Origin: Belnapia mucosa
GTDB taxonomy: Bacteria; Pseudomonadota; Alphaproteobacteria; Acetobacterales; Acetobacteraceae
Reading direction: 5' to 3'
DNA length: 64,000 bases
Assembly: GCF_016775475.1 (NCBI RefSeq)
Contig: NZ_JAEUXJ010000003.1
Span: forward strand, 481,033 to 545,032
Part shown: positions 46,526-55,400 of the stretch, in pieces
How positions within the stretch are numbered: position 1 is the stretch's first letter
Layout of the letters: each line of letters opens with the position of its first letter
Position numbers and translations under genes: made by a program
Notes under the pieces: model-generated
What the model was told of the DNA's origin: nothing
The model's database searches: none
The model's input: only the letters and a program-made list of their open reading frames with translations

Positions 46526-48226
46526 GTGACACCAAGGTCAAGGTCCATGACGGACGGGCCCACCAGCAGCAATGCCATGGCACCCAGGCGCGGACCGCGT
46601 GGCCGCCAACCGAGCGAGACCGACCGCGCCGCCGTCGCCGCAGCGGCCGTGGGCCTTGCACCGGTCCCTGAAATGCTCATCGAACACCTTCATGCGCTAC
46701 AGGACCGGCATGGCGGATTGCGCGCGGGGCATCTTGTGGCCTTGGCCGAGGCTCTGCGCCTGGCACCTGTCGAAGTCTTCGAGGTGGCTAGCTTCTACCA
46801 TCATTTCGAGATCCTGGAGGACACGGCGCCAGTTCCTGCGCCGTTGACGGTCCGGGTCTGCAACAGCTTGCCTTGCCAACTCGCCGGGGGTGGCGCCCTG
46901 CTCGATGCGCTCAGTGCCGCGCCGCCGGCCGGGACCCGGGTGGTGGCCGCGCCGTGCATGGGTGCTTGCCACCATGCGCCAGCCTGCGCTCTGGGCCATG
47001 AACTCCTGGAATCCGCAACGCCAGCGGCGGTTGCCGCTGCCGTACAGGGCGGCCCGCCGGCCTTGCCGTCGCCCCCTGGTCTCGACGCCTATCTGGCCCG
47101 TGGCGGCTATGCGGCGCTGCGCGCCATCCGGCAGGTCGGCGAAGACGGGCGGGACGCGATGCTTGCGACGCTGGAGGCGGCCTCGCTGCGTGGCCTGGGC
47201 GGCGCCGGCTTCCCGACCTCGCGCAAGTGGCGGCTGGTGCTCTCGCAGCCCGGGCCGCGCCATATGGTGGTCAATGCCGATGAGGGCGAGCCAGGCACCT
47301 TCAAGGACCGGTACTGCCTGGAGACCGAGCCGCACCGCGTGCTGGAGGGCATGCTGATCGCCGCCCATGCCATCGGCGCCGAGGCCTGCTGGATCTATCT
47401 GCGCGACGAGTATCCGCATCTCCGCCGCGCGCTGGAGCGTGAGATCGCAGCCCTCGGCGCGGCCGGGATCCCGTGGCTGCCCATTCATCTTCGCCGTGGC
47501 GCGGGCGCCTATATCTGCGGCGAGGAGACGGCCCTGCTCGAAAGCCTGGAAGGGCGCCGCGGCTATCCGCGGCACAAGCCGCCCTTCCCTGGCGAGCACG
47601 GCCTCTTCGGCCGGCCGACCCTGATCCACAATGTCGAGACGCTGTGGTTCCTGCCGGAGGTCCTGGGCGAGCCGAACGGCGCGGCCCGATTTGCCGAGCG
47701 CGGGCGGCGTGGGCGGCAGGGCCTGCGCTTCTTCAGCGTCTCGGGCCGGGTGCGGAACCCAGGCGAGAAGCTGGCGCCGGCCGGTGTCACCGTGCAGGAA
47801 CTCATCGAGGAGTTTTCCGGGGGAATGGCGGAAGGGCACCGCTTCGCGGCCTATCTGCCGGGCGGCGCCTCGGGCGGCATCCTGCCGGCCTCGATGGCGG
47901 ATCTGCCGCTCGATTTCGGCACGCTCGACACGGTGGGCTGCTTCGTCGGCTCCGGTGCCGTCGTCATCCTTTCGGACCAGGACGATCTGGCGGAGGCGGC
48001 GCGGAACCTGGTGCGCTTCTTCCGCGACGAAAGCTGCGGCCAATGCACGCCCTGCCGCGTGGGCACGGCGAAAGCCGATGCGCTGCTACGTGCGCCGCGA
48101 TGGGACCGCGCCCTGCTCGAGGAATTGGCGGCGGCGATGGCGGATGGCTCGATCTGCGGCCTCGGCCAGGCGGCGATGAACCCCGTGCGCAGCCTGCTGC
48201 GCCACATGCCGGAGGCGGTGCCGTGA
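46526..48226 (+). CDS. NAD-linked formate dehydrogenase beta subunit (fused NuoE-NuoF type)
   Basis: A ~566-residue diaphorase subunit. Residues ~40-180 are NuoE-like with [2Fe-2S] ligands in CNSLPC and CMGAC. Residues ~185-560 are NuoF-like: RGLGGAGFPTSRKW with MVVNADEGEPGTFKDR binds FMN and NAD, and ESCGQCTPCRVG plus a later Cys hold a [4Fe-4S] cluster. The fusion of the two units matches Fdh1B of Methylorubrum extorquens, partner of a tungsten Fdh1A. It passes electrons from formate to NAD+. ATG 46547 is an alternative start. GTGA overlap with the alpha subunit. Confidence 0.92.
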   Translation: MTPRSRSMTDGPTSSNAMAPRRGPRGRQPSETDRAAVAAAAVGLAPVPEMLIEHLHALQDRHGGLRAGHLVALAEALRLAPVEVFEVASFYHHFEILEDTAPVPAPLTVRVCNSLPCQLAGGGALLDALSAAPPAGTRVVAAPCMGACHHAPACALGHELLESATPAAVAAAVQGGPPALPSPPGLDAYLARGGYAALRAIRQVGEDGRDAMLATLEAASLRGLGGAGFPTSRKWRLVLSQPGPRHMVVNADEGEPGTFKDRYCLETEPHRVLEGMLIAAHAIGAEACWIYLRDEYPHLRRALEREIAALGAAGIPWLPIHLRRGAGAYICGEETALLESLEGRRGYPRHKPPFPGEHGLFGRPTLIHNVETLWFLPEVLGEPNGAARFAERGRRGRQGLRFFSVSGRVRNPGEKLAPAGVTVQELIEEFSGGMAEGHRFAAYLPGGASGGILPASMADLPLDFGTLDTVGCFVGSGAVVILSDQDDLAEAARNLVRFFRDESCGQCTPCRVGTAKADALLRAPRWDRALLEELAAAMADGSICGLGQAAMNPVRSLLRHMPEAVP

Positions 48227-50961
48227 TCCGCTTTACTCTGGACGGCCGTGCGGTCGAGGCTGCGTCCGGCGAGACGATCTGGACGGTGGCGCAGCGCGAA
48301 GGGGTGGAGATCCCGCATCTCTGCCACCTGCCGCGGCCGGGCTACCGCCCGGACGGCAATTGCCGCGCCTGCCTGGTCGAGGTCGAGGGCGAGCGGGTGC
48401 TTGCCGCCTCCTGCATCCGCACACCGCGCGAGGGCATGGTGGTGCGGAGCGCGAGCGAGCGTGCCGCCCAGGCCCGGCGCATGGTCTTCGAGCTCCTGCT
48501 GGCTGACCAGCCGGGACAGGAGGCGCGCGACGCGACCGGTGGCTTCGCCCGCTGGGCGGGGAAGCTTGGTGTCGCCCAGTCCCGCTTCGCGCCCGAGGAA
48601 GCACGTCCGGCGCCGGATTTCTCCCACCCGGCCATGGCGGTACAGCTCGACGCCTGCATCCAATGCGGCCTGTGCGAACGGGCCTGCCGCGAGGTGCAGC
48701 ACAACGATGTCATCGGCCTGGCGGAGCGCGGCATGGCGGTGACCGTCAGCTTCGATCTGCTGGACCCCATGGGCGCCTCGACCTGCGTTGCCTGCGGCGA
48801 ATGCGTGCAAGCCTGCCCGACCGGCGCCTTGCTGCCGAAATCGGTGCTGGATGGGAACGGCCGCCGCGCCGCGCCACCAGAGCGCGAGGTGGCCAGCATC
48901 TGCCCCTATTGCGGCGTCGGCTGCCAGGTCGGCTTCCGGGTGCGCGAGAATCGTATCGAGGAGGTGGTCGGCCGCGACGGCCCCTCCAATCAGGGGCGGC
49001 TCTGCGTCAAGGGGCGCTTCGGCTTCGGCTACCTGACCCATCCCGACCGGCTGACGAGGCCGCTGATCCGCATCGAGGGCGCGGCCAAGGACCCGGCCGA
49101 TTGCCTGAACCCCCATGCCGCGCGCGGCAAATTCCGCGAGGCGAGTTGGGAGGAAGCGCTGGACCACGCCGCTGCCGGCCTCGCCCGCATCCGCGATGCG
49201 GGGGGATCGGACGCGCTGGCCGGCTTCGGCTCGGCCAAGGGCTCCAATGAGGAAGCCTATCTGTTCCAGAAGCTGGTGCGCACCGGCTTCGGCACCAACA
49301 ATGTCGACCACTGCACCAGGCTTTGCCATGCGGCAAGCGTGGCGGCGCTGCTGGAGGGGATCGGCTCGGGCGCCGTCACGGCCCCCTTCACCGCCGCCCG
49401 CGATGCCGAGGTGATCATCGTCATCGGCGCCCGGCCAACCGAGAACCACCCGGTCGCGGCCACCTATCTGAAGGATGCTGCGGCCCGGGGCGCAACGCTG
49501 ATCACCATGGACCCACGTGGCAGCGCGCTGGATCGGCATGCCGCCGAGGTGGTCCGCTTCGCCGCGGGACGCGACGTCGCCGTGCTGAACGCCATGCTCC
49601 ACACGGTGATCGCGGAGGAGCTGTACGACCGCCAGTATGTCGCCGCCCATACCGAGGATTTCGCGACCATCCGCGACCATGTCGCGGCCTATACGCCCGA
49701 AGCGATGGCCCCGATCGCCGGCGTCTCCGCCGGGCAGCTCCGGCGCGTCGCCCACCTCTATGCGCGCGCAAGATCGGCCATGATCCTCTGGGGCATGGGC
49801 ATCTCGCAATCCACCCATGGTACGGACAATACCCGCTGCCTGATCGCGCTGGCGCTGCTCTGCGGCCAGGTCGGGCGGCCCGGGACGGGGCTGCACCCGC
49901 TGCGCGGGCAGAACAACGTGCAGGGGGCCTCGGATGCCGGGCTGATCCCGATGATGTTCCCGGATTACCGCCGGACCGGGGACGACACGGCGCGAGCCCA
50001 TCTGGAGCGGCTCTGGAATGCGCGGCTCGATCCGCGGCCGGGCCTGACGGTGGTGGAGATCATGCATGCCGCCGAGCGAGGCGACATCTGCGGCATGTAT
50101 GTCATGGGCGAGAACCCGGCCATGTCGGACCCCGATGTCAATCATGCCCGCGCCGCGCTGGCGCGGCTCGGGCATCTGGTCGTGCAGGACCTGTTCCTGA
50201 CCGAGACCGCGGCGCTCGCCGATGTGGTGCTGCCGGCCTCCGCCTGGCCGGAGAAGGACGGCAGCGTGACCAATACCAACCGCCAGGTCCAACTAGGGCG
50301 AGCCGCCGTGCCGCCGCCCGAGGGCGTGCGGCAGGACCTCGCCATCATCGTGGAACTCGCCCGGCGTCTCGGCCTCCCCTGGTCCTACACGCACCCGCGC
50401 GACGTCTTTCCGGAGATGGCGGAGGCCACGCCCTCCCTCGCCAACATCACCTGGGAGCGTCTGGAGCGGGAGGGCAGCATCACCTATCCCTGTGCCGGAC
50501 CCGACCAGCCTGGGCGGGAGATCGTCTTCGGCGACCGCTTCCCGACCGCCTCGGGCCGCGCCCGCTTCGTCCCCGCCGGCCTCGCCGACCCGGCGGAGAT
50601 GCCGGACGCGCAGTATCCGTTCGTGCTCACCACGGGCCGGCAGCTGGAGCATTGGCATACCGGCACCATGACGCGCCGCGCCGGTCCGCTGGACTCGCTG
50701 GAGCCCGGACCGACTGCCGCTCTCGCGCCGGCCGAGCTGGCGCGGCTCGGCCTCTCGCCCGGAGACCGCGTGCGCCTTGCCACACGCCGCGGTGCCATCG
50801 AACTCGCGGCACGGTCCGACCCGACCCTGCCGGATGGGCTGGTTTTCGTTCCTTTCGCCTTCCGCGAAGCGGCAGCAAACCTGCTGACAAACCCGCAGCT
50901 CGACCCCTGGGGAAAGATCCCGGAGTTCAAATTCTGTGCGGTGCGCGTGGAACGGGTCTGA
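48223..50961 (+). CDS. formate dehydrogenase alpha subunit (Mo/W-bisPGD, Cys type)
   Basis: Catalytic subunit oxidising formate to CO2, 912 residues, GTG start. A plant-type [2Fe-2S] domain has Cys34, 47, 50, 64; two ferredoxin clusters follow (CIQCGLCERACREVQ, CVACGECVQACPTGAL); then CPYCGVGCQVGFRV with CVKG binds [4Fe-4S] at the entry to the bis-PGD domain. The metal ligand is Cys368 (TRLCHAASV), not selenocysteine. There is no Tat signal, so it is cytosolic. Sequence does not tell Mo from W. fdhD and cofactor genes are not in the window. Confidence 0.95.
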   Translation: MIRFTLDGRAVEAASGETIWTVAQREGVEIPHLCHLPRPGYRPDGNCRACLVEVEGERVLAASCIRTPREGMVVRSASERAAQARRMVFELLLADQPGQEARDATGGFARWAGKLGVAQSRFAPEEARPAPDFSHPAMAVQLDACIQCGLCERACREVQHNDVIGLAERGMAVTVSFDLLDPMGASTCVACGECVQACPTGALLPKSVLDGNGRRAAPPEREVASICPYCGVGCQVGFRVRENRIEEVVGRDGPSNQGRLCVKGRFGFGYLTHPDRLTRPLIRIEGAAKDPADCLNPHAARGKFREASWEEALDHAAAGLARIRDAGGSDALAGFGSAKGSNEEAYLFQKLVRTGFGTNNVDHCTRLCHAASVAALLEGIGSGAVTAPFTAARDAEVIIVIGARPTENHPVAATYLKDAAARGATLITMDPRGSALDRHAAEVVRFAAGRDVAVLNAMLHTVIAEELYDRQYVAAHTEDFATIRDHVAAYTPEAMAPIAGVSAGQLRRVAHLYARARSAMILWGMGISQSTHGTDNTRCLIALALLCGQVGRPGTGLHPLRGQNNVQGASDAGLIPMMFPDYRRTGDDTARAHLERLWNARLDPRPGLTVVEIMHAAERGDICGMYVMGENPAMSDPDVNHARAALARLGHLVVQDLFLTETAALADVVLPASAWPEKDGSVTNTNRQVQLGRAAVPPPEGVRQDLAIIVELARRLGLPWSYTHPRDVFPEMAEATPSLANITWERLEREGSITYPCAGPDQPGREIVFGDRFPTASGRARFVPAGLADPAEMPDAQYPFVLTTGRQLEHWHTGTMTRRAGPLDSLEPGPTAALAPAELARLGLSPGDRVRLATRRGAIELAARSDPTLPDGLVFVPFAFREAAANLLTNPQLDPWGKIPEFKFCAVRVERV

Positions 50962-51109
50962 ACGCGTCAGAGCCGGTGCCCTCGAGCTGATCGAACCAGG
51001 CTTAACCGAGGCAGCTTGACCTGAACCCCTTAGCAGGCTGCCGAAACTCCCTCTCGCAACCGACTGCGGATCGTGATTCGCTTGCCCTGGGCGAGGGGCA
51101 AGGTCGGGA

Positions 51110-51440
51110 TGCATGGCAAGGAGGAAGCGCCAAAGGCGATCAACCGGGCCAGTGTCAGCGGACCACCCGGGGTGGGCAGCCGCGCTACTCTGCCTTGGCG
51201 ATCACCACGGCATTCACCCTGCGGGCAGTGTTTCGCCTGGCGCTGCGCCAAACGGAGGGCCTCATCGCCTCCATCATCGGCTTGCTTGGGGCTGGACCTG
51301 GCCGTGCCCGACCACAGTACGATGAGCCGCCGAGCAGAGACATTGGAGGTGCCACGCCCATGCCGTGGGCGTGAGTCCGTGCACCTGCTGGTGGAGGAGC
51401 ACGGTACGAGGACGCGGTGCGGCTGGGCCCGAAGCGGTCC
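51110..51440 (+). pseudogene. IS5-family transposase remnant lacking catalytic segment
   Basis: GGQPRYSALAITTAFTLRAV and FRLALRQTEGLIASIIGLLG are in one frame. After one extra base near 51290, LDLAVPDHSTMSRRAETLEV and RESVHLLVEEHGTRTRCGW continue in the next frame. Between HLLV and EEHGTR the family normally has DSTGLKL...GEWLV, which contains a catalytic Asp, so ~15 residues are deleted. Both ends are lost. The rest of 50962-51537 shows nothing else recognisable. Confidence 0.8.
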
Positions 51441-51537
51441 TGCGTTGCGCCGGCAGGTCGACCCTGGCGTCAGCCTCTCCCCTTGAGCCTGCGCATTTCC
51501 TAGCCATTTCGGCTCAATACTGTGGGGACCGGCGACT

Positions 51538-51864
51538 GTGACATCGATGTGGTCTGAGGATGAGATCAGGGTCTTGCGCTTGGCACTCCGCAGGCAGCCC
51601 GATCTCGATCTGTCCGACATGCTCTTCTGGAGCAAGGCGGACTGGCCCAAGGCTACGGTAACGCTACGGAAGGCTTATGACCGCGAGATGCGGCGGGCCT
51701 GCCGGCTCGCGCTAGCCCATCCTGGCTGGCGCCGCTGGATCGAAGGGCGAATCAATTCCGATCCTGATTGCAAGGCCCAGGCGGAACGCGAATTGCGGCG
51801 CCATGGCGCAGGCGCCCTGATCTATCGGGACAGTGGCAGGCTTCGGGTCTGGCGCCGCGCATGA
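51538..51864 (+). CDS. hypothetical protein, 108 residues
   Basis: A basic soluble protein rich in Arg and Trp (SEDEIRVLRLALRRQPDLDL, MLFWSKADWPKATVTLRKAY), possibly a small helical DNA-associated protein by composition, but no family is recognised. GTG 51538 is used; ATG 51547 is the alternative. It lies directly after the IS5 relic and 13 bp before the MFS gene on the same strand, so it may be cotranscribed with that gene. Confidence 0.5.
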   Translation: MTSMWSEDEIRVLRLALRRQPDLDLSDMLFWSKADWPKATVTLRKAYDREMRRACRLALAHPGWRRWIEGRINSDPDCKAQAERELRRHGAGALIYRDSGRLRVWRRA

Positions 51865-51877
51865 CGCTCCGGGTCGG

Positions 51878-53197
51878 ATGAGCAGAGCGTTGCCTCAGCC
51901 CGACTCCGACCAGAGGTCCCGTCCTGGTCGACCCCTGTTCACCGATCCTGCCTGGCGCCGGCTGACCATCCTTGTCCTATACGGATATCAGGGGCTGGTC
52001 GCAGGCTTCGCGGTCATGGCGCTGCCCAACCATTTGGCGGAACTCGGTGCGGCGCCGAACGCCATCGGGGCGATGCTGGCGCTGATCGGCCTGCCCTGGG
52101 TCCTGCAGCCCTTCTGGGGCCCGCTGGTCGATCGCTTCGGCGATTTCCGGACGGGCCGCCGCCGGACCTGGATCATGCTCGGCCTGGCGGGCGCCCTGGC
52201 CTGCCTGGCCGGGCTGCCGCTCGCCGGCGACGGCGCGGCCGCACTCGGCGGGCTTGGCGTGGTGTTGCTTCTGCACAATGCTTGCGCGGCGCTGCTCGAC
52301 ACCTCGGTCGATGCGATGATCATCGATCGCGTTCCCCCCGACCGTCTGGGCGAGACAACCGCCCTGACGCGGGCCGGCTTTGTCGGCGGCTCGGCCCTGG
52401 GCGCGGCGCTGTTCTCGGCGCTGATGGCGGCCCATGGCCTGGTCCTGGCGGAGCGGCTACTCCTCCTGCTCGGCCTGCTGGCGGCCGCCATCCCCATCCT
52501 GGTCCGCGAGGATGCGGGCGACGCGCTGCTGTCGCTACGGCGGCGCGGGCATATGGGGCACGGTCTGCCGGGCACGCCTTCCTACCTCGCCTTTCTCGGA
52601 AGCCTGCTGGCCTTCGGCCGAAGGCGGGAGATCCTTGCGCTTCTAGCGGTCTGCGTGGTCGAGGAATTCGCGACCACCGCTTTCGGCGTGCATTTCGGCC
52701 TCGATCTCGTGGCGACCGGCCGATGGGACGCGACCTCGCTCTCGCAGCTCCAGGGTGGGCTGACCCTGGCCAGCGGCACGGTCGGCGCGCTGTCCATCGG
52801 CCTGTGGCTCGACCGGGTGGGGCCGCAGCATGCCCTGCGCCTGCTCCTCGGGACCTGCGTCGCGGCCTATACCATTACGGCGCTGCTGCTGCTCGGGCCA
52901 CGAAGCACCCTGCTTGAAGCCTGTGCGATGGCCCTGTCCAGCGTCGTGCCGGCCCTGGTATTCGTCTCGCTCGCGCCTGCCGTCATGCAGATCATCCGCG
53001 GAACCGGCGCCGCCACCCAATTCGCCCTGGTCATGGCCGCCTTGAATGGCGGCGGCATCCTGGGATCGGCGGCGTCCGGTTCCATCGGCGCATTGCTCCC
53101 GTCCTGGCTGATCGCGCTGGGAGGCGCCATCCTCTTCGCCCTCTGCACCCTGGTGGCCTCGAAGCCGGAGCGGCTGTTCGGCAGCCCGGAGCGATGA
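51878..53197 (+). CDS. MFS transporter (AmpG/PAT-like)
   Basis: A 439-residue inner-membrane protein with ~12 hydrophobic segments. YGYQGLVAGFAVMALPNHLA, GLPWVLQPFWGPLVDRFGDFRTGRRRTWI and LDTSVDAMIIDRVPPDRLGE match the PAT/AmpG branch of the major facilitator superfamily (muropeptide or acetyl-CoA type carriers). It lies 95 bp upstream of the inositol-3-phosphate synthase gene on the same strand, so it could move a precursor or product of the cyclitol operon. Substrate unknown. Confidence 0.85.
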   Translation: MSRALPQPDSDQRSRPGRPLFTDPAWRRLTILVLYGYQGLVAGFAVMALPNHLAELGAAPNAIGAMLALIGLPWVLQPFWGPLVDRFGDFRTGRRRTWIMLGLAGALACLAGLPLAGDGAAALGGLGVVLLLHNACAALLDTSVDAMIIDRVPPDRLGETTALTRAGFVGGSALGAALFSALMAAHGLVLAERLLLLLGLLAAAIPILVREDAGDALLSLRRRGHMGHGLPGTPSYLAFLGSLLAFGRRREILALLAVCVVEEFATTAFGVHFGLDLVATGRWDATSLSQLQGGLTLASGTVGALSIGLWLDRVGPQHALRLLLGTCVAAYTITALLLLGPRSTLLEACAMALSSVVPALVFVSLAPAVMQIIRGTGAATQFALVMAALNGGGILGSAASGSIGALLPSWLIALGGAILFALCTLVASKPERLFGSPER

Positions 53198-53292
53198 CCG
53201 CTTCTCGGCTCCGGTATACGTGATCGCATCATCGCCTAGCGCATTTCCGATACGGCCCGATGTCCGTCGGCAAGAGGCAAGGGCGGAGCGGA

Positions 53293-54492
53293 ATGGTGAA
53301 TGCGTCAAGGCGCCGTCGCGTCGGTGTGGCGGTCGTGGGTCTGGGTGGCGCCGTGGCGACCACCGCCGTGGCCGGGGTCGAGCTGATGCGCCGCGGCGCG
53401 AACAGCATGAGCGGACTTCCACTCGCTGATGTCTCGGTGCCCGGCCTCGCCGGCTACGAGGACCTTGTCTTTGGCGGCTGGGATGTGAACGGGCAGAGCC
53501 TTGCCGCCGCTGCGGCCGAGCATCATGTCCTGAACGACAACCAACTTTCCGACACTGAGGATGCGCTGTCCCGCGTCACGCCATGGAAGGCGGTGGCGAG
53601 CAGCGCCTTCTGCCGCCGGATCGGCGGTGGCAACATGCGCGAGATGCGCGGCCACCGCGCGGCGATCGACGCCATCATCAGCGACATCCAGCAGTTCAAG
53701 GCGGCGAACGACCTCGACGATGTCGTCATGATCAACCTCGCCTCGACCGAGCGCACGCCGGCCGAAGGCGAGGCGCTGCGCACCGCGGACGGCTTCCAGC
53801 GTGCCCTCGACCAGGACGACCCGGATATCGGCCCGGCCATGCTCTACGCCGCCGCGGCGATCGAGGCGGGCGTCGCCTATGGCAACTTCACCCCCTCCGT
53901 CGCGGCCGACATCCCCGGCCTCACCGAGCTTGCCGAGCGGCGTGGCGTGCCCGTCGCCGGCAAGGACGGCAAGACCGGGCAGACCCTGCTGAAGACCGTG
54001 CTGGCACCGGCATTCCGCGCCCGCGCGTTGCATGTCGATGGCTGGTTCTCCACCAACATCCTCGGCAACAGGGACGGCCAGGCGCTCGAGGACCCGGACA
54101 GCCTGAAGTCGAAGCTCGGCACCAAGGGTAACGTGCTCGACAGCATCCTCGGCTACAAGGTCGAGGACCACCTCGTCGACATCCGCTACTACCGCCCGCG
54201 CGGCGACGACAAGGAAGCCTGGGACAATATCGACGTCAGCGGCTTCCTCGGCCACAAGATGCAGATCAAGGTCAACTTTCTCTGCAAGGACAGCGTCCTC
54301 GCCGCGCCGCTGGTGCTGGAGATCGCCCGCGTGCTCGACCTCGCGCGCCAGCGTGGCGAACGCGGCCCGCAGGAGCAGCTCTCGCTCTTCTTCAAGGCGC
54401 CAATGACGGCCGGGCGCCGCGCGCCGGAGCACGCCTTCCACCGGCAGGAACGCATGCTCGCCGACTGGCTCGGGGACAAAGCCGACCGATGA
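53293..54492 (+). CDS. ino1: inositol-3-phosphate synthase
   Basis: Converts glucose 6-phosphate to 1L-myo-inositol 3-phosphate using NAD+; 399 residues. The Rossmann start is VGVAVVGLGGAVATTAVAGV; VVMINLASTERTP, AGKDGKTGQTLLKTVLAPAF and WFSTNILGNRDGQAL are diagnostic. DVSGFLGHKMQIKVNFLCKDSVLAAPLVLEIARVLDLA is the catalytic and tetramer core. ATG 53293 with a GGAG site is preferred over ATG 53260. In bacteria the enzyme supplies inositol for lipids, mycothiol or aminocyclitols. It is the first gene of a ten-gene coupled operon. Confidence 0.95.
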   Translation: MVNASRRRRVGVAVVGLGGAVATTAVAGVELMRRGANSMSGLPLADVSVPGLAGYEDLVFGGWDVNGQSLAAAAAEHHVLNDNQLSDTEDALSRVTPWKAVASSAFCRRIGGGNMREMRGHRAAIDAIISDIQQFKAANDLDDVVMINLASTERTPAEGEALRTADGFQRALDQDDPDIGPAMLYAAAAIEAGVAYGNFTPSVAADIPGLTELAERRGVPVAGKDGKTGQTLLKTVLAPAFRARALHVDGWFSTNILGNRDGQALEDPDSLKSKLGTKGNVLDSILGYKVEDHLVDIRYYRPRGDDKEAWDNIDVSGFLGHKMQIKVNFLCKDSVLAAPLVLEIARVLDLARQRGERGPQEQLSLFFKAPMTAGRRAPEHAFHRQERMLADWLGDKADR

Positions 54493-55400
54493 GGTCGGAG
54501 CAGGAGGGCGGGCTGGCCCCGCCCGCCCTGATGCCCCTGCTGCGCGGCCTCGAAGATCTGAAGCGCATCCGCTCGGCGCATCTCGCCGGTTCCATCGCGG
54601 AACGACTCTTTGCCAATGCATGGTCTGCGCTGGTGGCCGGGGCGTATCCGGCCGAGGTCGCCCGCCACACGATCCGCCAGGCGCTGGCGGCGACGGTGCT
54701 CGGCGATCTCGATGCCGATGTGCTGCGCACAGCCGGCGTGCCGGATGAGCCGGCGCGCGCCATCGTGCAGTCCACCGTCGAGGCGGCCTCGGCACCGCTC
54801 GCGCCCGACCTGCGCGCTTGGCTGCTCGACACGGCCACCCCGCTGCCGGCCGCCGATCCGCCGCGCTTCGTCGCCCGCCTGGCCGCCCAGCCCCGCGCCG
54901 GCGCCACGGCTCCGGGCCGCGGCCGGCTGATCCTCGACCCGCCGGAAAGCCATGCCGAGCATTGCGCCCTGGTCGCCACCTTCGGCGTCCTTCTCGCCCC
55001 AAGCTGGGGCGCGCAACCGGAAACCGTCTTTCTCGCCGCCCTCGCCCATCACTTCCACAACGCGCTGCTGCCCGATTCCGGCTTCGCAGGCGAAATGGCG
55101 CTCGGGGACTGGCTGGCGCCGGCCATGGCGCGTGCGACCGCGCTCGCGCTCGACGAACTGCCCCCCGGCCTCCGCGCCGCGACCGAGTCCGCCTGCCGCA
55201 TCCTGCCCGATGCCACGACGCCCGAGGGCCGCGCCTTCCACGCCGCCGACACGCTCGACCGTGTCCTACAGGTGGAATCTCAGCTCCGCGCCGCCGGCAC
55301 CAGCATGGGCTTCGTGCTGCGCGAGATGGAGCTGGTGCATGCCGGCCCGGTGAAGCCCTTCCAGGATGCGGTGCTCGCCCGGATGGGCCTCGCCGCATGA
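54489..55400 (+). CDS. HD-domain protein, candidate phosphohydrolase
   Basis: A 303-residue cytosolic protein. The C-terminal half shows an HD-like metal site: His155/His158 (ESHAEHCALVA), His187-His188-His190 (LAHHFHNALL) and Asp254/257 (HAADTLDRVLQV). The canonical adjacent His-Asp is replaced by His-His. The N-terminal 120 residues are helical with no recognised domain. Coupled to ino1 by a four-base overlap, it is a candidate for the missing inositol-phosphate phosphatase, though this is inference; a structural role is possible. Confidence 0.7.
   Translation: MRSEQEGGLAPPALMPLLRGLEDLKRIRSAHLAGSIAERLFANAWSALVAGAYPAEVARHTIRQALAATVLGDLDADVLRTAGVPDEPARAIVQSTVEAASAPLAPDLRAWLLDTATPLPAADPPRFVARLAAQPRAGATAPGRGRLILDPPESHAEHCALVATFGVLLAPSWGAQPETVFLAALAHHFHNALLPDSGFAGEMALGDWLAPAMARATALALDELPPGLRAATESACRILPDATTPEGRAFHAADTLDRVLQVESQLRAAGTSMGFVLREMELVHAGPVKPFQDAVLARMGLAA

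Noticed and set aside
46288..46680. 130-residue minus-strand frame between leuC-like and formate dehydrogenase genes
   Set aside because: It overlaps the start of the formate dehydrogenase beta subunit and has no recognisable motif; the gap is better read as a divergent promoter.
47851..50292. 813-residue antisense frame over formate dehydrogenase
   Set aside because: Opposite strand of a certain gene, low-complexity translation, no family motif or ribosome-binding site.
48223..50961. Selenocysteine formate dehydrogenase
   Set aside because: The active-site codon is TGC (Cys368); no in-frame TGA or SECIS-like hairpin follows.
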